Assembly (NCBI GenBank): GCA_009784085.1
Contig: WRCJ01000097.1
Span: 1 to 5,086 of the forward strand
Source: Oscillospiraceae bacterium
Lineage (GTDB): Bacteria > Bacillota > Clostridia > Oscillospirales > UBA929
Length of the DNA: 5,086 bases
Direction of reading: 5' to 3'
Positions 1-4,950 of the stretch are shown here, one piece after another. The notes under the pieces are model-generated. The model was given only the letters and a program-made list of their open reading frames with translations, did no database searches and was not told the DNA's origin. Position numbers and translations under genes: made by a program. Within the stretch, counting starts at the first letter, position 1. Each line of letters opens with the position of its first letter.

Positions 1-2
1 CG

Positions 3-611
3 GGGAAGGGCACGCAAGCGGATATTCTTTCTGGGTACATGGGGATCCCGCATATTTCCACGGGCAACATCTTGCGCGATGCCATCCACCAGGGCACGCC
101 GGTGGGCGACGCGGTGAAAAAGTACATTGCGGAGGGTTGCCTTGTACCCGACGAGGTGATGATAGGCATTATTGAGAGCCGCTTGCATGAGCCGGATTGC
201 CGATATGGATTTATTTTGGACGGGTTCCCGCGCACATATGCGCAGGCCGCGGCGTTAGACGACATCGGGGTCCACGCGGACGCCGTGCTCAGCCTTGAGG
301 CGCCGGATGAGGATATCGAGCGGCGTTTGGCGGGGCGCAGGAGCTGCAAGCAGTGCGGCTGTACCTTCCACCTCACAAAGAGGCCGCCGCTCGTGCCCAA
401 CATGTGCGACGCTTGCGGCGGGGAATTATTCTTGCGGGACGACGACAATTACGAGACCGTACACGCGCGCCTGGTTGTTTACCACGAAAACACGGCGCCG
501 CTTATCGAATACTACAAAGCGCGCGGCATCCTCCATGCCATCCCCGCGCGGGACGATATCTGGGATATCACAGTCAGGTGCCAAGAAGCTTTGGGTTTGC
601 ATGCCTCATGA
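3..611 (+). CDS. adk: Adenylate kinase, zinc-type LID (5'-truncated by window edge)
   Basis: Adenylate kinase catalyses ATP + AMP = 2 ADP in the cytosol. The frame is open from the window edge and begins inside the P-loop (GKGTQ, visible residues 1-5), so roughly ten N-terminal residues are missing. About 202 residues are visible, which fits the usual length near 215. Visible motifs are HISTGN with the following ILR (AMP-binding region, residues 17-25), GFILDGFPRT (69-78), and a LID domain with two CxxC pairs (C115/C118 and C135/C138). Four cysteines at these places bind structural zinc in Gram-positive adenylate kinases. ARLVVYHENTAPLIEYY follows at 155-171. The common STGD is STGN here. The stop codon overlaps the map start (ATGA, 608-611), implying translational coupling. 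The ATG at 39 is internal, not the start. The identification is secure. Confidence 0.97.
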   Translation, partial: GKGTQADILSGYMGIPHISTGNILRDAIHQGTPVGDAVKKYIAEGCLVPDEVMIGIIESRLHEPDCRYGFILDGFPRTYAQAAALDDIGVHADAVLSLEAPDEDIERRLAGRRSCKQCGCTFHLTKRPPLVPNMCDACGGELFLRDDDNYETVHARLVVYHENTAPLIEYYKARGILHAIPARDDIWDITVRCQEALGLHAS

Positions 612-1366
612 TCCACCTGAAATCACTCCGCGAGATCGACGCCATGCGCCGCGCCGGCGCGATCACGGGGCAAGCGTTGCTGGCGGCCCGGCGCGTCATC
701 GAGCCGGGCGTGACCACGAAGCAGGTGGACAGCGAGGTGCGAAGGGCGATCAGGAAGGCTGGCGCCACCCCCGCGTTCTTGGGCTACGGCGGGTTCCCCG
801 GCAACTGCTGTGTCTCGGTCAACGATGAGGTGATCCACGGCATCCCCGGGCGCCGGGTGCTGCGCGCGGGCGACATTGTCAGCATCGACGTGGGCGCCGT
901 TTGGGACGGTTATTACGGCGACGCGGCGGCCACGTTTCCTGTGGGGGATGTCCCCGAAGAGGCGAAAAGGCTCATCCGCGTGGCGCGGGAGTGCTTTTAC
1001 AAAGGGATTGCCTTTGCCCGGGAGGGCGTACACGTATCCGATATCTCCTGCGCCGTGCAGACGCACGCCGAGAGGAACGGCTTTTCGGTGGTCAGGGTAT
1101 GGTCAGGCCACGGCGTGGGTTCCAAGTTACATGAAGAGCCGGAGGTGCCCAATTTCGGGGACCCGGGCCACGGGCCAAGGCTGCGGCGTGGGATGACCTT
1201 TGCGGTGGAACCCATGATAAATGCCGGCGGCTGCGATGTACGGACCAAATCGGACGGCTGGACGGTGGTCACGCTGGACGGCGGGTGGTCAGCCCACTTT
1301 GAGCACACGATCTTGGTGACATCGGACTTGCCCGATCTCTTGACAGATTGGGAGGGAACCGCTTGA
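608..1366 (+). CDS. map: Type I methionine aminopeptidase
   Basis: This cytosolic metalloprotease removes the initiator methionine from nascent proteins when the second residue is small. The 252-residue product is of normal length for a short bacterial type I enzyme with no N-terminal zinc extension. All five dimetal ligands are present: D94 and D105 (in IDVGAVWDGYYGD), H175 (LHEEP), E201 (VEPMINAG) and E232 (FEHT). The substrate-side histidines H77 (NDEVIHGIP) and H168 (SGHGVG) are also there. The start at 608 gives the family's usual N-terminus (MIHLKSLREIDAMRRAG) and overlaps the adk stop by 4 nt. The frame stays open upstream to 353, but that part is an out-of-frame reading of adk. No separate Shine-Dalgarno is obvious, so translation probably depends on coupling to adk. 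Its stop codon lies in the next gene's probable start and in the first unit of a 9-nt repeat. Confidence 0.97.
   Translation: MIHLKSLREIDAMRRAGAITGQALLAARRVIEPGVTTKQVDSEVRRAIRKAGATPAFLGYGGFPGNCCVSVNDEVIHGIPGRRVLRAGDIVSIDVGAVWDGYYGDAAATFPVGDVPEEAKRLIRVARECFYKGIAFAREGVHVSDISCAVQTHAERNGFSVVRVWSGHGVGSKLHEEPEVPNFGDPGHGPRLRRGMTFAVEPMINAGGCDVRTKSDGWTVVTLDGGWSAHFEHTILVTSDLPDLLTDWEGTA
1350..1356 (+). promoter_or_regulatory. Ribosome binding site favouring the TTG start of the KOW gene
   Basis: GGGAGGG lies 6 nt before the TTG at 1363. It is the only strong anti-Shine-Dalgarno match near the beginning of this gene. It favours TTG 1363 over the in-frame TTG at 1348, which overlaps the start of the site, and over the later GTG 1411 and ATG 1414. 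Those two have only the GATAGGGG of the repeat, 11 and 14 nt away. Confidence 0.6.
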
Positions 1367-1656
1367 TAGGGTCGATAGGGTCGATAGGAGCGATAGGGGC
1401 GTCTGACATCGTGATGTCGCTGCGCGGGCACGATGCCGGGACAATGTTGTTTGTATTGGCCGCCAACGGGGACTATCTCTTGCTGGCCGACGGCAAGCGA
1501 CGGCGCGTGGAGGCGCCCAAACGCAAGAAAATCAAGCATGTCCGGTTCGTCGCGAAAAGCGATACGCGCACGGCGTTGAAGATCCGTGCCGGGGAGAAGG
1601 TCACCAACAGCGAGCTGAGGCGCGCGCTGCGCGAAGCGAATCCTGTGGAACACTGA
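1363..1656 (+). CDS. KOW-domain RNA-binding protein (L14e/L6e/L27e-like) between map and infA
   Basis: A small basic protein of 97 residues if started at TTG 1363. After a repetitive tail (residues 2-13, Ile-Gly-Ser/Ala units) comes a KOW-like beta fold: SDIVMSLRGHDAGTMLFVLA (14-33), then GDYLLLADGKRRRVEAPKRKKIKHV (36-60). The turn glycine is G26 and a strongly basic patch spans 45-59. The C-terminus (GEKVTNSELRRALREA, 77-92) matches the conserved tail of this Bacillota family. Proteins of this kind occupy the same operon slot in many Bacillota (ybzG in B. subtilis, from memory) and resemble the eukaryotic/archaeal ribosomal L14e group. A role in ribosome or RNA binding is inferred from the fold and the neighbours. 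The start overlaps the map stop by 4 nt (TTGA). If translation instead begins at GTG 1411 or ATG 1414, the repeat is untranslated leader, but the KOW strand would then begin almost at the first residue. Confidence 0.85.
   Translation: MIGSIGSIGAIGASDIVMSLRGHDAGTMLFVLAANGDYLLLADGKRRRVEAPKRKKIKHVRFVAKSDTRTALKIRAGEKVTNSELRRALREANPVEH
1365..1400 (+). repeat. 9-nt tandem repeat (GATAGGGTC), four units, at the map/KOW junction
   Basis: Four contiguous 9-nt units: two identical GATAGGGTC (1365-1373, 1374-1382), then GATAGGAGC (1383-1391) and GATAGGGGC (1392-1400). The first unit contains the last two bases of the map stop codon. In the KOW frame the units read Ile-Gly-Ser or Ile-Gly-Ala. Because the period is three codons, gain or loss of units would keep the frame. 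The units are purine-rich and each carries a partial Shine-Dalgarno-like AGG. Confidence 0.9.
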
Positions 1657-1669
1657 CGAAAGGGACGAT

Positions 1670-1678
1670 AGGGGGGTG
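1670..1678 (+). promoter_or_regulatory. Ribosome binding site of infA (GTG start)
   Basis: AGGGGGGTG differs by one base from AGGAGGTG and ends 7 nt before the GTG at 1686, supporting that codon as the start. It is continuous with a CGATAGGG (1666-1673) that matches the repeat core upstream of the KOW gene. Confidence 0.7.
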
Positions 1679-1685
1679 GGCAGTT

Positions 1686-1904
1686 GTGGCAAAAGATGAC
1701 GTTATAGAGGTTGAAGGCATTGTGGTCGAAGCGCTACCCAACACCATGTTCTCGGTGGAACTCTCGAACGGCCATAAGATCTTGGCCGTCATATCGGGGA
1801 GGCTGCGTATGAATTTCATACGTATTTTGCCCGGGGACCGCGTCACCGTGCAAATGTCGCCCTACGACCTCACCCGCGGCCGCATCACGTGGCGGGGGAA
1901 GTAA
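1686..1904 (+). CDS. infA: Translation initiation factor IF-1
   Basis: IF-1 binds the A site of the 30S subunit during initiation and works with IF-2 and IF-3. The 72-residue product is exactly family length and is a single OB-fold: MAKDDVIEVEGIVVEALPNTMF at the start, LRMNFIRILPGDRVTV in the middle, and SPYDLTRGRITWR near the end. The start is GTG at 1686, which gives the invariant MAK beginning and sits 7 nt after a G-rich ribosome binding site. The position between the KOW gene and rpmJ is the standard one. One difference stands out: residue 35, almost always histidine in the (A)HISG or HVSG motif, is valine (AVISGRLR), while H30 is retained. Overall identity is unmistakable. Confidence 0.98.
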   Translation: MAKDDVIEVEGIVVEALPNTMFSVELSNGHKILAVISGRLRMNFIRILPGDRVTVQMSPYDLTRGRITWRGK

Positions 1905-1941
1905 GTAAGGAAGTTAGCCTTAAAAATCGGAGGGATTCTCT

Positions 1942-2055
1942 ATGAAAGTCAGACCTAGCGTGAAGGCTATGTGTGAGAAATGCAAAATCATCCGCCGCCA
2001 CCGGCGCGTGATGGTGATTTGCGTGAATCCAAAGCATAAGCAAAAACAGGGATAG
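1942..2055 (+). CDS. rpmJ: 50S ribosomal protein L36 (zinc-binding form)
   Basis: A 37-residue ribosomal protein, the smallest of the large subunit, bound to 23S rRNA. It starts MKVRPSVKAMCEKCK and ends in NPKHKQKQG. It has the zinc-ribbon set C11, C14, C27 and H32, so it is the C+ (zinc-requiring) form rather than the cysteine-free paralogue used under zinc limitation in some bacteria. The ATG at 1942 follows GGAGGG (1929-1934) with 7 nt spacing. The gap from infA is 37 nt and to rpsM 25 nt. The length, the motif spacing and the infA-rpmJ-rpsM order are all canonical, so the call is secure despite the small size. Confidence 0.98.
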   Translation: MKVRPSVKAMCEKCKIIRRHRRVMVICVNPKHKQKQG

Positions 2056-2080
2056 AATAATAGGAGGTGTATGCAATACT

Positions 2081-2449
2081 ATGGCACGTATTGCCGGCGT
2101 GGATTTGCCCCGAGATAAACGTGTGGATATTGGCCTGACGCATATTTATGGTATCGGACGCAGCAAGGCTGCCCTCATTTTGCGTCAAACAGGGATCGAT
2201 CCGTCCATACGCGTGAGGAACCTGACCGAGGAAAAGGTGGCCCGCCTTCGGGACAACATCGAAAAAGAACACAAGGTGGAGGGCGACCTGCGCCGGGACG
2301 TAGCGATGGATGTCAAACGCCTCATTGAAATCGGCAGCTACCGCGGGCAACGCCACCGCCGCGGCTTGCCGGTCCGGGGACAGCGATCCAAGACCAACGC
2401 GCGTACGCGCAAGGGACCCAAGCGTACCATCGCCAACAAGAAAAAGTAA
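2081..2449 (+). CDS. rpsM: 30S ribosomal protein S13
   Basis: S13 lies in the head of the 30S subunit, contacts the 50S through intersubunit bridges, and touches P-site tRNA with its basic tail. The 122-residue product begins MARIAGVDLPRDKRVDIGLTHIYGIG, which contains the family signature, followed by the helical region (residues 28-90). It ends with the conserved SYRGQRHRRGLPVRGQRTKTNART-type segment (here with QRSKTNART) and a lysine-rich tail. The length matches the usual 121-123. A perfect AGGAGGTG (2062-2069) precedes the ATG at 11 nt, on the long side. An ATG at 2071 is only 1 nt after that site and out of frame, so it is not used. No S4-binding pseudoknot leader can be seen in the 25-nt gap before it. 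Confidence 0.99.
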   Translation: MARIAGVDLPRDKRVDIGLTHIYGIGRSKAALILRQTGIDPSIRVRNLTEEKVARLRDNIEKEHKVEGDLRRDVAMDVKRLIEIGSYRGQRHRRGLPVRGQRSKTNARTRKGPKRTIANKKK

Positions 2450-2461
2450 GGAGGTAAGACA

Positions 2462-2863
2462 ATGGCAGCACCCAGAGCCAGGCGCGTTGGCGCTCGAAAA
2501 CGCCGTGAAAAGAAAAATATTGAAAAGGGCGCGGCGCATATCCGCTCCTCCTTTAACAACACCATGGTCACGCTGACAGACTTGCAGGGGAATGCCCTGT
2601 CCTGGTGTTCCTCGGGGGCCCTTAATTTTCGCGGGTCGCGCAAGTCCACGCCCTATGCCGCCCAAATGGCGGCCGAGACGGCAGCCAGGGCCGCCATGGA
2701 GCATGGGCTCAAAACCGTGGAAGTATACGTAAAGGGACCGGGTTCCGGCCGGGAGGCGGCGATTCGCGCCTTGCAGGCCGCCGGGCTGGAAGTCAGCATG
2801 ATCAAAGATGTGACTCCCATCCCCCATAATGGCTGCCGTCCGCCAAAAAGACGGCGCGTTTAA
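2462..2863 (+). CDS. rpsK: 30S ribosomal protein S11
   Basis: S11 forms part of the 30S platform and contacts 16S rRNA near the E site and the Shine-Dalgarno helix. The 133-residue product has a basic N-terminal extension (ARRVGARKRREKKN), then GAAHIRSSFNNTMVTLTD, FRGSRKSTPYAAQMAAE, VEVYVKGPGSGREAAIRAL, and the typical C-terminus VTPIPHNGCRPPKRRRV. The NG of that segment lies where S11 carries isoaspartate in E. coli. The start is set by AAGGAGGT (2448-2455), which overlaps the rpsM stop codon and ends 6 nt before the ATG, so the two genes should be closely coupled. The segment SSGALNFRG has N where many homologues have G, a minor variation. Confidence 0.99.
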   Translation: MAAPRARRVGARKRREKKNIEKGAAHIRSSFNNTMVTLTDLQGNALSWCSSGALNFRGSRKSTPYAAQMAAETAARAAMEHGLKTVEVYVKGPGSGREAAIRALQAAGLEVSMIKDVTPIPHNGCRPPKRRRV

Positions 2864-2877
2864 GGAGGAGGCTGACA

Positions 2878-3504
2878 ATGGCAAGATATACGGACGCAGT
2901 ATGCCGGCAGTGCCGCCGGGAAGGGCAGAAGCTATTTTTGAAAGGCGACCGCTGCTATTCCGACAAGTGCGCCGCCACCCGTCGGCCCTATCCGCCCGGG
3001 CAGCACGGCCAAGGCCGCAAGAAAAACTCGGAGTACGGCTTACAGCTGCGTGAAAAGCAAAAGGCCCGCCGTTTTTATGGCATGTTGGAAAGCCAGTTCT
3101 CGAAATACTTCGACATCGCTGCCAGGACAAGGGGCAATACGGGCGAAAAGCTGTTGCGCATGCTTGAAATGCGCTTGGATAACGTGGTGTATCGTTTGGG
3201 CTTCGCCATGTCGCGCCCCGAGGCGCGCCAGCTTGTGAACCATGGGCATTTCACTGTCAATGGGCATAAGGTGGACATACCCTCCTGCCTTGTCCGCCCC
3301 GGCGATGAGGTGGCCCTGTGCGCGCGCAGCCGAAATATCGAAAAGATCAAGACAACGATGGAAAACAACGCCTCCCGTGTACCGCCCAAGTGGCTCTCAC
3401 TCAATCAATCCACGCAGTCTGCCACGGTCATCGGCGTCCCGGATCGCGAGGACATCGATCTCCCCGTGCAAGAACATCTAATTGTCGAGTTTTACTCCAA
3501 GTGA
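2878..3504 (+). CDS. rpsD: 30S ribosomal protein S4 (zinc-binding form)
   Basis: S4 is a primary 16S rRNA binder that nucleates 30S body assembly and helps control decoding fidelity. The 208-residue product has the normal length. An N-terminal zinc site is formed by C9, C12, C26 and C31 (the C+ form). RRPYPPGQHGQGRKK follows at 35-49, and the S4 RNA-binding domain runs from about 98 to 160 (MRLDNVVYRLGFAMSRPEARQLVNHGHFTVNG). The C-terminus ends IVEFYSK, as usual. The ribosome binding site AAGGAGG overlaps the rpsK stop codon, with a 14-nt gap between genes. In E. coli and many Clostridia rpsD lies here, while in Bacillus it is a separate unit with an autoregulatory leader; no room for such a leader exists here. 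Confidence 0.99.
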   Translation: MARYTDAVCRQCRREGQKLFLKGDRCYSDKCAATRRPYPPGQHGQGRKKNSEYGLQLREKQKARRFYGMLESQFSKYFDIAARTRGNTGEKLLRMLEMRLDNVVYRLGFAMSRPEARQLVNHGHFTVNGHKVDIPSCLVRPGDEVALCARSRNIEKIKTTMENNASRVPPKWLSLNQSTQSATVIGVPDREDIDLPVQEHLIVEFYSK

Positions 3505-3522
3505 GTTCTTTGGGGAACTTGG
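3497..3522 (+). other. Possible weak hairpin at the rpsD/rpoA junction
   Basis: CCAAGT (3497-3502) can pair with ACTTGG (3517-3522) across a 14-nt loop. The stem overlaps the rpsD stop codon. An alternative pairing, CCAA/TTGG plus GTTC/GAAC, uses the same arms. There is no following T-run, so it does not look like an intrinsic terminator. It could be an RNA-processing or decay-stabilising element in the longest spacer of the operon, or chance. Confidence 0.25.
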
Positions 3523-3547
3523 TTATGCGGTAAGATTTGTCGAGTGG

Positions 3548-3555
3548 AAGGAGGG
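3548..3555 (+). promoter_or_regulatory. Ribosome binding site that sets the rpoA start
   Basis: AAGGAGGG ends 11 nt before the ATG at 3567. The open frame extends upstream to a possible alternative start at 3537, but that codon lies before this site, so the site supports 3567, which also gives the family N-terminus MIEIERP. Confidence 0.8.
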
Positions 3556-3566
3556 TTACACGCTTC

Positions 3567-4514
3567 ATGATAGAGATTGAAAGGCCACGCATTGAATGCA
3601 CAGAAGATCCCGGAAACCCGTCCCACGGGAAATTTATTGTGGAACCCCTGGAACGTGGCTATGGCACAACGTTGGGAAACTCGTTACGGCGGATTCTGCT
3701 GTCCTCTCTCCCCGGCACGGCGGTCACCACTGTCAAGTTTGCCGGCGTACAGCATGAATTCACTACGATACAGGGCGTGAAAGAAGACGTTACGGAAATT
3801 GTACTCAATATCAAAGGCATCACGGCGCGTTTGCACAGCCCGGGTATCAAGACCATATATATCGACGCGCATCAGGAAGGCGTCGTTTGCGCCGGGGACA
3901 TTATCGCCGACGCCGAGGTAGAAATACTCAACCCCGATCTACATATCGCCACACTGGGGCCGGACGCCGATCTGGAAATGGAAATGACCCTGTCCCATGG
4001 CCGCGGCTACGTGGCCGCCGAGCGCAACAAGCCGGCGCAGTCCATCATTGGCCTCATCCCCATCGATTCCATCTATACGCCGGTACACAAGGTCAACTAT
4101 ACGGTAGAAAATACCCGCGTGGGGCATATGACCGACTTTGACCGCCTTACGCTGGAGGTTTGGACAGACGGCACCATCTCCGCCCGCGACGCGGTGAGCT
4201 TGGGCGCCAAGATCATGTCCGATCATATGATGCTCTTTGCCGATTTGTCGGAGTCCGTGGGGACGCGCGCGACTGTGGTCGATAAGCCGGAACCGCAGCG
4301 GGACAAGGTGCTGGAGATGACCATCGAGGAACTTGACCTGTCGGTGCGGAGCTTCAATTGCCTCAAACGGGCCGGCATCAACACCGTGGACGAGCTGGTG
4401 GCCAAAAGCGAGAGCGATATGATGAAAGTCCGGAATTTAGGGCGCAAGTCTATGGAAGAGGTTATCAATAAGCTGGTGGCCATGGGGTTGAGCTTGGCAA
4501 ACGAAGAACTATAG
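3567..4514 (+). CDS. rpoA: DNA-directed RNA polymerase subunit alpha
   Basis: The alpha subunit dimerises to start RNA polymerase assembly, and its C-terminal domain contacts UP elements and activators. The 315-residue product is the normal Bacillota length. The N-terminal domain (about 1-230) contains GYGTTLGNSLRRILLSSLPG (31-50), the conserved dimer and beta-binding region, and HGRGYVAAERNK (144-155). A linker rich in D/K/P (about 235-248) leads to the C-terminal domain. There, LSVRSFNCLKRAGI (259-271) holds R261, N264 and C265, equivalent to the E. coli DNA-contacting R265/N268/C269 region. NLGRKS (290-295) supplies the second DNA contact. The ATG at 3567 matches the family start MIEIERPRIEC. 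It lies 62 nt after rpsD, the largest gap in the operon, with no clear promoter. Confidence 0.99.
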   Translation: MIEIERPRIECTEDPGNPSHGKFIVEPLERGYGTTLGNSLRRILLSSLPGTAVTTVKFAGVQHEFTTIQGVKEDVTEIVLNIKGITARLHSPGIKTIYIDAHQEGVVCAGDIIADAEVEILNPDLHIATLGPDADLEMEMTLSHGRGYVAAERNKPAQSIIGLIPIDSIYTPVHKVNYTVENTRVGHMTDFDRLTLEVWTDGTISARDAVSLGAKIMSDHMMLFADLSESVGTRATVVDKPEPQRDKVLEMTIEELDLSVRSFNCLKRAGINTVDELVAKSESDMMKVRNLGRKSMEEVINKLVAMGLSLANEEL

Positions 4515-4519
4515 GGGCG

Positions 4520-4540
4520 ACCTGTTTGTAAGTAGCAGGT
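4520..4540 (+). other. Possible short hairpin in the rpoA/rplQ spacer
   Basis: ACCTG (4520-4524) and CAGGT (4536-4540) can form a 5-bp stem with an 11-nt loop, 14 nt before the rplQ ribosome binding site (AGGAG, 4554-4558). There is no T-run, so it is not an intrinsic terminator. The stem is short enough to be chance. Confidence 0.2.
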
Positions 4541-4565
4541 AGCCGCACGCGAGAGGAGATCGACT

Positions 4566-4901
4566 ATGCCTAGAAAACTGGGACGCAGCAGTGACCAGCG
4601 CAGGGCCATGTTGCGCGCGATGGTCACCGATACCATAGAGCACGGACGCATCCAGACCACGGTTACCCGCGCCAAGGAAACCGCGCCGCTGGTGGAGCGC
4701 ATGATCACGCTGGGCAAGCAGAACACGTTGGCTTCCCGGCGCGCCGCGCTTGCTTTCATTACCCGCGAGGACGTGGTGACAAAGCTGTTCGAGACCACCG
4801 CGCCGGCCTACGCCGAACGCGAGGGGGGCTACACCCGCCTCACGCGGGTAGGGCCGCGCCGGGGCGACGCCGCCGAGCTGGCCGTATTGGAATTGGTGTA
4901 G
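4566..4901 (+). CDS. rplQ: 50S ribosomal protein L17
   Basis: L17 is a large-subunit protein near the peptide exit tunnel on the solvent side. The 111-residue product is typical of the short Bacillota form. It begins MPRKLGRSSDQRRAMLRAMVTDTIEHGRI and continues with TRAKETAPLVERMITLGKQ. It ends with the conserved YAEREGGYTRLTRVGPRRGDAAELAVLELV. The ATG at 4566 follows GAGAGGAGAT with 7 nt from AGGAG. It lies 51 nt after rpoA, its standard partner, and is normally the last gene of the alpha operon. In many Bacillota the next genes are the ECF-transporter ATPases, but here the visible 185 nt downstream are repeat-rich and non-coding. Confidence 0.99.
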   Translation: MPRKLGRSSDQRRAMLRAMVTDTIEHGRIQTTVTRAKETAPLVERMITLGKQNTLASRRAALAFITREDVVTKLFETTAPAYAEREGGYTRLTRVGPRRGDAAELAVLELV

Positions 4902-4909
4902 GGCACCGC

Positions 4910-4928
4910 GCTGGGCCGCTGGGCCGCT
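4910..4928 (+). repeat. 8-nt tandem doublet (GCTGGGCC) just after rplQ
   Basis: GCTGGGCC occurs at 4910-4917 and 4918-4925 and is followed by a partial third unit (GCT, 4926-4928). It begins 8 nt after the rplQ stop. Its 8-nt period equals that of the sub-blocks in the 39-nt array downstream, so it may be a diverged remnant of the same expansion. Two units alone could also be chance. Confidence 0.6.
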
Positions 4929-4950
4929 TCTGCGTAGAGGATCGTTGCGG

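Noticed and set aside
353..607. Upstream extension of the map frame
   Set aside because: The added 85 residues are an out-of-frame reading of adk; the family start is at 608 and has the classic ATGA overlap.
997..1692. 231-codon - strand frame, which includes a Tyr-Arg-Pro repeat opposite the 9-nt array
   Set aside because: Antisense to map and the KOW gene. The YRPYRPY stretch is only the reverse reading of the GATAGGGTC repeat.
1905..1941. Terminator-like AAGG/CCTT stem between infA and rpmJ
   Set aside because: The stem is only 4 bp and is followed by A residues, not T, on the + strand.
2056..2080. S4-binding autoregulatory leader before rpsM
   Set aside because: The 25-nt spacer is filled by the ribosome binding site and start context; there is no pseudoknot-sized leader here or in the 14 nt before rpsD.
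1988..3130. 380-codon open frame on the - strand across rpmJ, rpsM, rpsK and rpsD
   Set aside because: It lies opposite four certain ribosomal-protein genes, its translation has no recognisable family features, and long antisense frames are common in GC-rich coding DNA.
3507..3536. Internal promoter before rpoA with TAAGAT (3531-3536) as a -10
   Set aside because: No acceptable -35 at 16-18 nt (CTTTGG or TCTTTG at best), so it does not exceed chance.
4223..4798. 191-codon open frame on the - strand across the end of rpoA and most of rplQ
   Set aside because: A shadow of two certain genes; the serine- and arginine-rich low-complexity translation is typical of antisense frames.
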